From Planctomycetota bacterium (GTDB lineage: Bacteria > Planctomycetota > Uabimicrobiia > Uabimicrobiales > Uabimicrobiaceae): a stretch of 64,000 nucleotides of DNA. A program made the translations under genes and the position numbers. Location of the stretch: NCBI GenBank assembly GCA_029260735.1, contig JAJDCR010000157.1, positions 1 through 64,000 on the forward strand. The letters run 5' to 3'. Under the pieces are notes generated by a model that saw only the letters and a program-made list of their open reading frames with translations, was not told the origin of the DNA and made no database searches. Below are positions 47,901 to 53,281 of the stretch, piece by piece (within the stretch, counting starts at the first letter, position 1; every line of letters begins with the position of its first letter).

Positions 47901-48285
47901 CAATGACCGCAATATCTCTCTCATTCGACTTTTCTTCATTTAAATTCTTTTCGGAAGCCTGTTTGTTAGTGATCCTTTTTTTTAAATCCACCGATGAAAG
48001 TTTTTTTTGATCAGTTCCCAAAAAAGCAGAGAAATTTTCTCCAAACTCAAGAAAAAAATAAAAAGATAGCTCTTCTATATTTTCACATTCAAAAAAAAGC
48101 GTGGGAGATAAAGTAATTCCTACCTCTTCCTCAATAAGCTGAGATAATTGCCTTTTTTGGATGCCCATTTCCGAAAAATTTTGATCTTTCCTCCAAGAAG
48201 AATCGCCCTTTTTTAGCTTTATCACCTGCGAAATGATATAATCTTTTATTTTTTGTTCTAGGAGAGGAAAATTTTCTTTTGTCAT
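33904..48285 (-). CDS. Trans-AT polyketide synthase, four modules, with fused carbamoyltransferase
   Basis: A 4793-aa PKS, first gene of the minus-strand operon. Domain order: serine-less ACP fold (1-80); KS-ECH-ECHx-ECH-ACP; KS-ACP; KS-(DH scar)-ACP; KS-(DH scar)-ACP; Asn/Gly-rich linker; carbamoyltransferase. No AT, KR, working DH or thioesterase is present. KS cysteines are Cys293, Cys1754, Cys2513 and Cys3366; ACP serines are Ser1498, Ser2250, Ser3100 and Ser3980. The last ACP reads GLSS rather than GxDS but keeps its serine. Because modules B to D carry no reductive domain, any reduction must act in trans. Start chosen at 48285, with AGGAT about 9 bases upstream; the stop overlaps the 9825-aa gene start by one base. 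Its position and coupling suggest the chain passes from its last ACP to KS1 of the 9825-aa protein. Confidence 0.94.
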   Translation of the reverse strand: MTKENFPLLEQKIKDYIISQVIKLKKGDSSWRKDQNFSEMGIQKRQLSQLIEEEVGITLSPTLFFECENIEELSFYFFLEFGENFSAFLGTDQKKLSSVDLKKRITNKQASEKNLNEEKSNERDIAVIGMAGRFAQAKNLKEFWKKLKSGTNFITEIPPGRWNHDLWFNPNGVVPNKTYSKWGSFLDNVDKFDPSFFSISPREATWMDPQLRLLLEVVHQTIQDAGYEKNIYGTNTGLYVASAFKDYWDEILRQQIPIDSPYEYISNMTYMLSGRVSYTYDLQGPSVPVDNACASGITGIHLAVQSLRENLCDMAIVAGVNLILSPIHYVFLSQISALSPTGRCHAFSKNADGYVPGEGVMALLLKPLKKAITDRDNIHAVIKGSAINHVGRSNSLYSPRPKLQAQVIQKAWKDAQISPLDIGLIETHGTGTRLGDPIEVQGLTRAFRDFTKTKDKHFCALGAVKSQIGHLEGASGLAGVIKAILSLKNKKIIGVPSYDTPNPLINLENTPFFIPTTNTVWKQKKGLRKVGVSAFGITGNNAHVVIEEYKEKTFSKKLVGANDSVAILLSAKSKRVLFIQAKELLAAIKDQSYSECDLINIAYTLQVGRKEMKQRLGIIAYSISELEKILEAFVQKKQNIENLYQSDSFQDNSWEELKSKEEFDSTIDQWIQNRKYQKILNFWIKGLSFDWERLYQRKKPKRISLPSYPFLGERYWISNTLTNSTSSHLDPSLSTERKKSEIVTLAPQNKDYALEKLNKPKDISLSSLSLFTFENVFSSTKGEDSLSTNLYNCGKGIFVVQILELQTQNILSDILIQELGEALAKVEKEESAKVLILTGTDSHFLSGGRTEQNEVIKQKLHQKIASFPFPTIAAMEGNATGAGFLIGILCDFMICSEENYYYYTSSRDEFFPSEQEKSLFIERFGKVQTEDFLYLGNGCTGRQLQDKGWSCPILPKDQVDRYAQELATTLAEMPQESLRHLKKHLSRKIHPCVKELKWQEEQSKLETKGEVLLIRINSSSLPVDLKMAFSQTQYQAIVITSTHPQFFPIDLQELLINSKTPLIAAIESDLKDSAWLMSLFCDVCIYNESSVYSYQMPNKEAVELFSLRFGHYLAKEILLTRAEYTGKQLQERLKTLKAVPAGQVVPTALQVAKSWCHQKRGILKKINVFPIWKEKNEKVVNTATQVSLNSKVVKAKVYPPGILVVKMIEREAKNMFSKAFIEGITEIFEHIEKNPVYRVIVLTGYDSYFASGGTKEVLEAIQKGTLKYSDLPIYELPKQCKVPVISAMQGHGIGAGWTLGMFSDFVIFSEESLYSTRFMSFGFTPGAGSTLVFPHKIGCDLGREVLFTAKEYKGSELKMRGILMPVLPRKQVYDSAMALAQKVAQISRPTLINLKEQFTQNLSKQLQKTYELELEMHAKTFVSNSQTLSQIQKKFNQDISKTTNSHSQKTNFAISDDSENDILLSIKSTLKNLLAKELHLSNENIEEDTPFVDLGLDSITGVTWIRKINQEYGVSISATKVYDYPTLFKLSQYVKKEVEGVLLAKTSPTAKSYPTSPLFSSTKKISFRNKSERIKTPEMASSCKESGIAIIGMACKFPQAKNVEKFWKNIESGQDCISEIPKHRWKVEDYCNPKAKGLRVNDYKWMGVLEEHDLFDPMFFNISPEEAQWMDPQQRVFLESAWSCIEDAGIHPKILSSHRCGVFVGCTAGDYCEFLPKHERGSKFLTGTSSSILSARISYLLNLKGPCLSIDTACSSSLVAISEACNSLMNQTSDFALAGGVCVLSGPSMHIMTSQSNMLSKDGHCFTFDSRANGFVPGEGTGVLLLKRVDDALQDQDSIYGVIRGWGINQDGKTNGITAPSVNSQLMLEKEVYDRFEIHPETISLVEAHGTGTKLGDPIEVEALIKSFRGKTSQKQFCALGSVKSNIGHLLAASGVSGVIKVLLCLKHKKLVPSVNFKTLNPHISLNDSPFFINTKLQDWNSQTPRRAAVSSFGFSGTNAHLVIEEAPSFLGGSTFKFKDFFLVPISAKNKVQLRIYVEQIYLFLQEKEPLEYRMEDIAYTLQIGRLEMEERVIFLVKDRPDLVKKLSSFLENQESIKNCYSGSVKRKEEDLATLFEDEDMTATIAAWIQKKKYSKLMKFWGNGLYLDWNQLYGEVKPRRISLPTYPFARERYWISEAQDNKTVLEPDVFHTFPFYENKEESVDNFLNKKNPNLLDLVNKYLQSLLLEITKIPFSKLSIDTPFEEWGLDSIMISTLNQKIEQRIGKMDTTLFFKYRTIQDLGEHLSQTYPERLAKVFSKESSTLVATGSDTFLSIKQPESKILQRTLSSSQDSQSTTDIAIIGIAGRYPKSETLDQFWNNLYEGKDCISEIPRDRWPLEGFFDKDRVSAVEKRLSYSKWGGFLEKIDCFDPLFFNISPREAETMDPQERLFLETAWNCLEDSGYTRKSLKREGNQIGVFAGVTFNNYQLLTAESAYAQGDPFYPVNSQTFSIANRVSYVMDLTGPSLTVDTACSSSLYAIHLACESIRSGQSTMAFAGGINLSLHPSKYITLSQSQFGASDGRCRAFSEGGTGYVPAEAVGVVFFKPLALAIEDQDLIYGVIKGTACSHGGRTNGYTVPNPISQSLAIERALLQSDIDPLSISCIEAHGTGTMLGDPIEIQGLTDVFQKYTSKKQFCSISSAKSNIGHAEAAAGIVQLTKVLLQFKHKTLVKNVMHGKILNPNIHFEETPFYVQKETQDWNPTIDDKKIPRRAGISSFGAGGANAHIVVEEYSDNEGINSSFPSEIHTSEPVIVLISARTKKQLEKQVKNLQRFLHYKSAMTNSLVHLPSLAFTLQVGREAMDERLGLIVSSLAGLEKKLEDFLAGSREREGMYLGQVKRDKENLSMFIVDKDLQQAMDSWIDKRKYSKILELWTKGLAFDWNKLYKETKKPKRINLPTYPFAREKYWIPGLGQKRSSLVSSKFIASMTHPMLHENTSGLSERQLNSMLRGKEYFSGYYKVKPKRVSLPTYPFSEEKCWITGLKNKKSNSLLSKPDSRISVTPPLLYENREMQEKSSANQNSRLTDTVNTYLQSLFSEVTKVSSLDIMIDDPFEELGLDSIMIVDLNRKMEERIGKIDPTIFFKHKTIQELGYYLLQNYPEKLAKHVDFSQKDSSKIYSSYSLDTEKDEISSIKEPISKISKDDRLTMDIAIIGVSGRYPKSETLDQFWNNLCQGKDCISEIPKDRWPLEGFFDHDRVLAVEKGLSYSKWGGFLEKIDCFDPMFFNISPKEAEMMDPQERLFLETAWHCLENAGYTRESLERNGHGNKIGVFAGVTFNSYQLLMAESAYAQGKQFYPVNSQTFSIANRISYFMNLTGPSLTVDTACSSSLYAIHLACESLRTGQSRMAFAGGVNLSIHPSKYITLSQGQFSASDGRCRAFTEGGTGYVPSEGVGVVFLKPLSLSIEDRDIVYGVIKGTACSHGGKTNGYTVPNPVSQSFTIEQALLQSKINPSNISCIEAHGTGTALGDPIEIQGLTDVFQKYTTKKQFCSISSSKSNIGHAEAAAGIAQLTKVLLQFKYKMLVKNVMHGKTLNPNILFKDTPFYVQKENKAWNPIINGQKIPRIAGINSFGAGGANAHIIVQEYSHNDRIEKISTLGSSDNEPVLILISARTKKQLEQKMKDLQQFLQNKSSITTPLTYLQSLAYTLQVGREAMKERLGILVHSISELEGKLEGVLAGDRSIEGMYFGKVKRDKETLSLFGADEDLQQTVESWVKKGKYSKILNLWVKGLALDWNKLYPKIKPKRINLPVYPFAKERYWVSKFNQKRDNFLSSKPMLSLIIHPLVHESIPSLPKQEQNSNFKREKFTLRAPKTKLKRISLPTYPFTEKKCWILQPSRKKRNPLIPPKLEKFNSAFNLSEQRLEKKRSKSLRLLQKLQSRQSSAYLNEKLLHEKTMTARIPNGNFKSIAKKIRKVLNGVLALENDQVDAEVSFGEIGLSSIILVTFIEQLNDEFGLNLQQTIVFDHPNILALTNYIASEIKKNGKNDSNRNGNRNGNGNRNQIASHNLKDTKRLSTDRVEKLESDEKRKTENIFGTYYSENEATQNVKFPDNSDYLRENNVFSYNSRETQIWKQRYTEKINKGEKVLLLGFQSLAHNSGVSLIETSQKEGIRILANYEEERFAAKKHFAGYPKKSIEELKRLLTKIGKTGDDIFCILYAWDVGEEEKNDLKSFILKKKITQNELYVYLSRFVGAKIEGIDKQSQKNFHIASPSLVKVYQQLTKDLNLKQVIPCIQMSHHENHAYFSYGVSPFFQEKYFDQTIMISCIDGNGDAGSTSLYTAKGTKIDLIKRLSSENSLGVFYMLCSSFLGGWTALSAEGRYMGAAAWGNCSRLTNPYYKRLREYFHFSNDGQIHTNSSLTANEYSGLQDILGPFLRVEDLWNPDLVLNVDNVKHTKINRERVDKAAAVQMVFEDALFHMIAFMIDQTGSDKLVLCGGTALNCVANMRLLQHFDKNYYRRYLGKDAQLNIWIPPVPSDQGVVVGAPYQFAMKNGVKPEGKLPSPFLCGLPPSTNKIRETLDKTDFVFYEELGNINDQIFRKELVDWMAYIVSENGIIGIYQGSAETGPRALGHRSFLANPCNPDTLQILNDKVKLRERIRPLAPMVTLEEAKKWFHLSEGGSSNGYDAYNYMVLTVEVKEEARKVIPAVIHHDSTSRIQIVRPENNSLIHEYLKALKKYIGVEISVNTSLNIGSPIVQTPSQAIEIFKRAQGLDCIFMIGEEGDAFMVWAKKGIQKFDSHIVSLSKAYSESVRS
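36163..36198. repeat. Hexamer repeat, 6 bp x 6, before the carbamoyltransferase domain
   Basis: Six consecutive attgcg/attgcc units encode alternating Asn with Arg or Gly (residues about 4030-4041) in the linker joining the last ACP to the carbamoyltransferase. A flexible tether, likely slippage-prone but always in frame. Confidence 0.85.
36220..38750 (-). other. PKS module D: KS-ACP with DH remnant
   Basis: Residues about 3180-4022. KS Cys3366, histidines intact, nearly the same as KS-C. After the normal post-KS linker (NLPVYPFAKERYW) comes IIHPLVHESIPSL, the start of a DH domain, which stops within about 30 residues and runs into a second copy of the linker end (RISLPTYPFTEKKCWI, residues about 3859-3874). 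ACP Ser3980 in EIGLSSIIL. Confidence 0.82.
38865..41300 (-). other. PKS module C: KS-ACP with DH remnant
   Basis: Residues about 2330-3140. KS Cys2513, histidines intact. As in module D, a DH start (MTHPMLHENTSGLSERQ, about 2964) is cut after about 35 residues and followed by a second linker end (RVSLPTYPFSEEKCWI). ACP Ser3100. Confidence 0.82.
41415..43550 (-). other. PKS module B: KS-ACP
   Basis: Residues about 1580-2290. KS Cys1754 in CLSIDTACSSSLVAI; it shares the GGVCVLSGPS block with KS5 and would receive the chain from the ECH-bearing module A. ACP Ser2250 in WGLDSIMI without the tryptophan flag. Confidence 0.85.
43665..47930 (-). other. PKS module A: KS with three crotonase domains and ACP
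   Basis: Residues about 120-1540. KS has Cys293 in an unusual VDNACASG site, histidines intact. Crotonase 1 about 787-999 (HFLSGGRTEQ, EGNATGAGFLIG). A shorter, degenerate crotonase about 1007-1159 (AIVITSTHPQFFPIDLQ, AAIESDLKDSAWLMSLFCDV) lacks the glycine-rich oxyanion motifs. Crotonase 3 about 1191-1436 is ECH2-like (YFASGGTKEVLEAIQ, MQGHGIGAGWTLG). ACP Ser1498 with Trp1504. Confidence 0.85.
48046..48285 (-). other. N-terminal ACP fold lacking the carrier serine
   Basis: Residues 1-80 follow the ACP pattern (LEQKIKDYIISQVI, then SPTLFFECENIEELSFYF), but the serine position reads EMGIQKRQ, with Lys44. It cannot hold phosphopantetheine and may serve as a docking element. Confidence 0.65.
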
Positions 48286-48567
48286 TTTTTATCCTAACAA
48301 GTTTTATAAAAGAAATTTATCTATGGTGGCTTATAGCAATTGGTATGCCATTTGCTACAAGCTTCTGTGATAAGCCTGTATTGTCTCTCTTCAAGGAAAC
48401 TTGAGTTTTCTTGGGAAATGTAAACTGGCGAAATTCTGCTAATGTAGAAAGAGTTTAGTAGAGAAAACAGTAAAAAGTTGCCACTATTCATCTTTAACGG
48501 ATATTTTTCTAAAAAACGTTGTTTAGTGAAGAACTTTATATGAAAATACAATAAAAAAAAAAAAGGA

Positions 48568-48618
48568 TTAAAACATTTTTACTACATTTTTCTTTGTTAA
48601 GCTTAAAACATTTTACTA
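48568..48618. promoter_or_regulatory. Pair of direct repeats at the efflux promoter
   Basis: TTAAAACATTTTTACTA (48568-48584) and TTAAAACATTTTACTA (48603-48618) differ by one T and are offset by 35 bases. The second copy occupies the spacer and start of the -10 of the promoter at 48594-48622. Looks like a tandem binding site for a regulator. Confidence 0.45.
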
Positions 48619-48622
48619 TGAT
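48594..48622 (+). promoter_or_regulatory. Candidate promoter of the RND efflux operon
   Basis: TTGTTA at 48594-48599 and TATGAT at 48617-48622 with a 17-base spacer, about 57 bases before the adaptor start codon, which has AAGGA just upstream. Confidence 0.5.
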
Positions 48623-48678
48623 AAGTAAAAACAAATCTTTCTCAGAAATCTATTTTTTCGAGCTAAGGAACCTTCGAT

Positions 48679-49806
48679 ATGCTTATTTCTCATAAAAAAA
48701 AATTTCCTATTACATACCTTTTGGCTTTTTTATTTTTTCTAATAGGGTGCCAAGAGAAAGCCAATACTAATTCCTCTACCCCCAAGACCAATTCAAAAAA
48801 AACTTATGAAGTTCGGGTAACAACTGTTATGCCCATGACATGGAAAGTTGTTGTAAATGTTTACGGACGAGTTGAGTCAGGAGGTAATTTACAAATCATT
48901 AACGATGTTCTTGGAAAAGTAAAAAAGAATCATTTTGATGTCGGAGAAAAAGTCAAAAAAGATCAGATTTTAATCACCTTTGACAATAGTGACCGCAAAA
49001 TTTTCTTTGAGCAAGCTAGATCAAAAGCAAAAGCGAGCCAGGCCTCTTTAGAAGCGGCTAAGTCTAATTTTGATCGCACGCAAAACCTCCACATAAAAGG
49101 CCATGTACCCCGATCTCAGCTAGATACAGCAAAGGAGGCCGTGGAAGTGGCTAGCTCCAACTATAAGAATGCCTTGTCTTCTATGCGTTTGGCTTCCAAA
49201 GATTTAAAAGAGACTAGTCTAAGGTCTCCTGTAACTGGAGTTGTCGAGAAACGTTTGGTTGAACCAGGGGAACAAGCAATGGCCGGGAAGCTTTTGGCCG
49301 TAATTCAAATATTAGATACCTTGAAAATAGCCACTTATGTAACAGAAAGAGAAGTAAACTATATAAAAGTAGGAGATCTTGCTTCTGTTAAAAGCCCTGG
49401 GGTACGCAATAAAGTATATACGGCAAAAGTAGAATCTATTGGAATTTCCTCTCACCCAGATACGGGTAATTTCCCTGTTATCTTACGACTGAAAAATGAA
49501 GATAATCTATTGCGTCCTGGAATGGCAACCACCGTAGAACTAGGAGGAGCAGAAGTTGCAGAAACTATTGCTATTCCCTACAGTGCTCTTGTTGATCGTG
49601 ATTTACGAAAGGTTGTCTACATAGAGAAAGATGGCAAAGCGTTTGAGATCAAACCTGTTTTAGGGGTTTCCCAACAAGATGTTTTCCAAGGAGATATGGT
49701 TATCGTTCTAGAGGGACTTAAGGAGGGGGATCATTTAATTGTAAAAGGAGCAAATACTCTTATGAATGGGACTGAGGTAATTGTAAAGGAAGGTAGTGCC
49801 CAATGA
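48679..49806 (+). CDS. RND efflux periplasmic adaptor lipoprotein
   Basis: A 375-aa membrane-fusion (HlyD/AcrA-type) adaptor that couples an inner-membrane RND pump to an outer-membrane channel. The N-terminus has a lipoprotein signal (YLLAFLFFLIGC, lipid-bearing Cys24). Then come the lipoyl half-motif around GKVKKNHFDVGEKVKKDQIL, a helical hairpin (about 115-170, KASQASLEAAKSNFDRTQNL), the second lipoyl half (SPVTGVVEKRLVEPGEQ), and a beta-barrel/proximal region to the end. The next gene overlaps it by four bases (ATGA), so the pair is co-translated. No outer-membrane TolC-like gene is in the window. Placement beside a PKS operon suggests export of the polyketide or self-protection; the substrate is inferred only from location. 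Confidence 0.92.
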   Translation: MLISHKKKFPITYLLAFLFFLIGCQEKANTNSSTPKTNSKKTYEVRVTTVMPMTWKVVVNVYGRVESGGNLQIINDVLGKVKKNHFDVGEKVKKDQILITFDNSDRKIFFEQARSKAKASQASLEAAKSNFDRTQNLHIKGHVPRSQLDTAKEAVEVASSNYKNALSSMRLASKDLKETSLRSPVTGVVEKRLVEPGEQAMAGKLLAVIQILDTLKIATYVTEREVNYIKVGDLASVKSPGVRNKVYTAKVESIGISSHPDTGNFPVILRLKNEDNLLRPGMATTVELGGAEVAETIAIPYSALVDRDLRKVVYIEKDGKAFEIKPVLGVSQQDVFQGDMVIVLEGLKEGDHLIVKGANTLMNGTEVIVKEGSAQ

Positions 49807-52800
49807 AAAAATTAGTACATTTTTTTGTTACTCGCCCCTTACTAATAAATTTGCTAATGGTTCTTTTTATTATCTCTGGGGTATTAGGCCTTCGCCATAT
49901 GAATATTGAGTCTTTGCCTGCGATTGATATGGGGAAGATGAAAATTACAACCCTTCGTCCAGGAGCTGGCCCAAACGACATAGAACTTACTATCACTATT
50001 CCGATAGAGAAAGAGCTTCTTAAGGTCGATGGTATTAGTAAAATATTATCAAAAAACATGGAAAGTCTTTCGATCATCTCGATAACTATGGATTCGGATA
50101 TAGCAGATACAAGACAGATAGAGGCCGATATCCAGAAGGCGGTAGACCGAGCAGCCAGTAAACTTCCTCAAGACTTGCCTCAAAAACCCTTAGTGGAGCG
50201 TCTTTCTACCACCAGTGTCCCTGTCGTAGAAATATACGTTACAGGAGATGTTTTTGAAGAAGAGCTTCGTTTTGTTGCCCAAAAACTATCGGATGGTTTA
50301 CGAGAAATAGAGGGAATTGGGGGAGTGCTTAAAATCGGCTATCGTGATCGAGAAGTGCGCATTTTACTTGACCCACTGCTCATGGAGCATTTACACGTAA
50401 CTTTTGACGAAATCACTGCAGCTATAAAAAGGCACAATGTCAGAGACTCCGGCGGGTCACTGGAATCTTTTGCTACGGAAAAAAAAGTGCTTACCGTCGG
50501 ACAATTTTCCCACCCCAAAGACGTTGAGAATGTAATTGTTCGGGCCCAAGGAGCAGGAAACTACGTCAGAATTCGCGATTTGGGAGAAGTGATTTTTGAC
50601 TATGAAAAAAAGCAAACTATAACTAGAGTAGATGGTGAGTCTGGTATCGCACTAATGCCGACCAAAAAAAAGGAAGCGGATTCCGTAGCGACAACACGCG
50701 CTGTGCAAAAATATGTGGCAGAATTCATCCCTACTCTTCCTCCTGGAATAAAAATTACTGTTGTCAATGATACCACTCGTTTTACTTTGAATATGCTAGA
50801 GATTTTAATTAGTAATGGTATTATTGGATTTATTTTGGTTTTTTTGGTTTTGCTCTTCTTTTTTAATTTGCAACTGGCCTTTTGGGTCAGCGTAGGTATT
50901 CCAGTTGCGATGCTTTTTACTTTTGCCTTAATGCCCTTTTTTGATCTAGCGATCAATACTCTCACTTTAACTGCTATTATTTTGATGCTTGGTATGCTTG
51001 TCGATGATGCCATTGTTACGAGTGAAAGTATTTACGGTTTTAAGGAAAAAAATATGAATCCCATAGAGGCTAGTGTACAAGGAGTGGAAAGGGTGATGGT
51101 ACCTGTCTTCGCTAGCTCTATTACGACAATTTTAGCATTCACACCGATCGCTTTTCTAGGGGGACTCGAAGGAAAACTGATGTGGGCTTTCCCTGTAATG
51201 GCTGCTTTGATTTTAGGCTCTTCCCTGTTTGAGTGTAAATTTATGCTTTCTTGTCACCTAGCACATGGTAAAGATAAACCTCCAAGTTCTAAAAAATGGG
51301 TATTTTGGTTGCAAAATATCTACCGCGTTGCACTGTATTACATGCTTAAAGTTCGCTACCTTACGATTTTACTTTTTATTCTTGGATTCATTGCTATAGT
51401 GGACTATGGTTCTAAGACTTTAAGATTTGACCTTTACCCCGATGAAGACATTGATACCGTTTTTCTCAAAATTGAGCTTCTTGATGCCAGATCTCTTTCT
51501 TATACCAGTGAAAAAGTAAAAGAATTAGAACTACTCGCAAGAAATGCCGTTGCGAAGGGCGATCTTCTCAATATAACAACTCGCATTGGGGATCATGATA
51601 ATAATCCGGTGGAAGCTTCTGAAGGGAAAAACTCAGCCTGGGCTTTAATTACCATTTTAATGCGTCCCCAAGAAGAAAGAACAACGAACTCTAATGCCGT
51701 TGTTAAAGAGTTAGGCGAAAAAATAAAAGGCCTAAGTGGCTATAAGAATATCATTATAGAGCCACTTAGAAGTGCCCCTGTTAGTGGAAAACCCGTAGAG
51801 ATCGAGGTCATAGGCAATGGCAAGGGACGTTTTGAACTTACAGAGAAATTATTAGAGTATTTAAGAAACTACCCAGGAGCCAAAGGGGTTGACAGTAGCT
51901 ATAAGCCCGGAAAAGACGTTCTTCAATTAAAGTTGAACTACGAAGTTATGGCAGACCGAGGCCTTACCGTAACGGATGTGACAAATGCTGTGCGGATTGC
52001 CTTTGACGGAAAAATAGTGGATGAGTTGCAAACGGTTGATGAGACAATTAAATACCGCTTACAATTGCGCAACTCTAATGAAAAGAAGATGGACGTATTA
52101 AAAAATCTAACGATTATTAACGACCGTTTTCTGCCAGTACCCTTGCGTAGCTTTGTTGAAATACAACTGGAGCCAGGGGAAACTTCTATAAAACATTACT
52201 TAGGTAAACGCACTATTACAATTTATGCCGACATTGATCGCAAGAAAACTTCGGTGCAAAAAATAAATAGTGACATTGAGGCTTTTGTCAAAGAGGAAAA
52301 ACTCCTGCAACGTTTTCCTAAAATGCGACTGTTCTATGGCGGAGAGCTAGATCAGCAAAAAAAAGCTATGGGAGGTATTGGCACTGCTTTTGTCATGTGT
52401 TTTTCCCTGATATTCTTTGTTCTCGTAATTATTTTTAACTCTCTCACTCAACCACTTCTCATTCTTATTTTGATTCCTTTTTCCTTAACCGGAGTTATTG
52501 TTGGTTTTTCTTTACAAGATATACCACTGAGCATGATGGCATTGATGGGAGTTTTAGGATTGGTTGGGGTCTTAGTAAATGACTCTGTCGTTATGATTAC
52601 AGTACTGAACTACTATCGCCAGAAAAAAGGAACAAATGTTCGTTTAGAAAGTGCGGATATTGCTGATTCGGCCAAAGAGAGGTTAAGGCCCATTATCATC
52701 ACTTCGATCACCAGTGTTGCCGGTTTGTTTCCTACTGCTTATGGCTTTTTAGGCTCGAACCCTTTTGTTGTCCCAATGGTAATGAGTATGGCATGGGGGC

Positions 52801-52943
52801 TTGTTTTTGGAACCCTTCTTTCCCTTTTCTTTTTACCCTGCTTGTATGCTATGGATCAAGATATAAGAAGGATGAAAAAGGTTCGCCCAGAAGATTTAAG
52901 CTCTGAGCCGTTGTTGACTCGGAAGTTTACCAAACCAACCTAA
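49803..52943 (+). CDS. RND-family efflux permease
   Basis: A 1046-aa inner-membrane proton-driven pump of the AcrB/MdtB (HAE1) type, full length for the family. It opens with the usual cytoplasmic start and first membrane helix (residues about 10-30), a large periplasmic loop, and a helix bundle near 335-490 carrying the proton-relay aspartates Asp401 and Asp402 in GMLVDDAIVTSE. A second helix sits near 525-545, with a second loop and a final bundle near 865-1030 (MGVLGLVGVLVNDSVVMI). The gene overlaps the adaptor stop codon by four bases. A strong terminator follows 12 bases after the stop. Probably exports the PKS product, by analogy with pumps in other clusters; not shown by the sequence. 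Confidence 0.93.
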   Translation: MKKLVHFFVTRPLLINLLMVLFIISGVLGLRHMNIESLPAIDMGKMKITTLRPGAGPNDIELTITIPIEKELLKVDGISKILSKNMESLSIISITMDSDIADTRQIEADIQKAVDRAASKLPQDLPQKPLVERLSTTSVPVVEIYVTGDVFEEELRFVAQKLSDGLREIEGIGGVLKIGYRDREVRILLDPLLMEHLHVTFDEITAAIKRHNVRDSGGSLESFATEKKVLTVGQFSHPKDVENVIVRAQGAGNYVRIRDLGEVIFDYEKKQTITRVDGESGIALMPTKKKEADSVATTRAVQKYVAEFIPTLPPGIKITVVNDTTRFTLNMLEILISNGIIGFILVFLVLLFFFNLQLAFWVSVGIPVAMLFTFALMPFFDLAINTLTLTAIILMLGMLVDDAIVTSESIYGFKEKNMNPIEASVQGVERVMVPVFASSITTILAFTPIAFLGGLEGKLMWAFPVMAALILGSSLFECKFMLSCHLAHGKDKPPSSKKWVFWLQNIYRVALYYMLKVRYLTILLFILGFIAIVDYGSKTLRFDLYPDEDIDTVFLKIELLDARSLSYTSEKVKELELLARNAVAKGDLLNITTRIGDHDNNPVEASEGKNSAWALITILMRPQEERTTNSNAVVKELGEKIKGLSGYKNIIIEPLRSAPVSGKPVEIEVIGNGKGRFELTEKLLEYLRNYPGAKGVDSSYKPGKDVLQLKLNYEVMADRGLTVTDVTNAVRIAFDGKIVDELQTVDETIKYRLQLRNSNEKKMDVLKNLTIINDRFLPVPLRSFVEIQLEPGETSIKHYLGKRTITIYADIDRKKTSVQKINSDIEAFVKEEKLLQRFPKMRLFYGGELDQQKKAMGGIGTAFVMCFSLIFFVLVIIFNSLTQPLLILILIPFSLTGVIVGFSLQDIPLSMMALMGVLGLVGVLVNDSVVMITVLNYYRQKKGTNVRLESADIADSAKERLRPIIITSITSVAGLFPTAYGFLGSNPFVVPMVMSMAWGLVFGTLLSLFFLPCLYAMDQDIRRMKKVRPEDLSSEPLLTRKFTKPT

Positions 52944-52954
52944 GGTGCTTATAA

Positions 52955-52994
52955 AAAGATAGCCATTTTCTTTATAAAGAAAATGGTTATCTTT
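52955..52994 (+). terminator. Rho-independent-like terminator after the efflux operon
   Basis: A near-perfect 20-bp inverted repeat (52955-52974 against 52975-52994; one G-T pair) with a tight loop and a T-rich tail (tttctctacattt), 12 bases after the permease stop. Confidence 0.85.
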
Positions 52995-53160
52995 CTCTAC
53001 ATTTCCGTTAGTGTTTAAGAAGGCTTTTAGAAGTACAAATTTCATAATCAAAAATGGGGGTTGATCACATCAAAAACCAAAAATGAACTTGTGTCAGCCC
53101 GTTTTATTGTAGTAAATTTGAATAGAATAAATAGGAAACTTAAACGAAAGCGAATAAATC

Positions 53161-53190
53161 TTCAAATAATTTCTTGAACTTAAGTATAAT
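53161..53190 (+). promoter_or_regulatory. Candidate promoter of the 1352-aa PKS gene
   Basis: A perfect TATAAT at 53185-53190 with TTCAAA at 53161-53166 (18-base spacer). It would give a leader of about 100 bases. Confidence 0.42.
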
Positions 53191-53261
53191 ATAAAAAGAT
53201 GGTACAAAAATTGCGTGTAAAAACATGCAGAGTACAGTAAAAAATAATTTTAACACACAGA

Positions 53262-53281
53262 TATTTTTATCGATAAAAATA
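53262..53281. promoter_or_regulatory. 20-bp perfect palindrome before the PKS start codon
   Basis: TATTTTTATC followed at once by its reverse complement, ending six bases before the gagg ribosome site (53287-53290). It could be a repressor operator within the leader or an AT-rich hairpin affecting translation. Confidence 0.5.

Larger units (their letters stand above)
48286..48678. other. Divergent promoter region between PKS operon and efflux operon
   Basis: About 390 bases between divergent starts; both operons must be driven from here. It contains a 14-base A-tract around 48551-48564, two near-identical direct repeats, and a good plus-strand promoter. For the minus-strand PKS operon a weak candidate is TATAAG (48335 to 48330) about 45 bases before the start codon. 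A 76-aa minus-strand frame at 48321-48551 has no recognisable features and is not called. Confidence 0.65.

Noticed and set aside
48321..48551. A 76-aa minus-strand frame upstream of the PKS operon
   Set aside because: It lies in the divergent promoter region and has no homology signal or good ribosome site. Too weak to call.
50600..51013. A 137-aa minus-strand open frame
   Set aside because: Antisense to the RND permease membrane region; composition is what the reverse of such codons gives, with no independent support.
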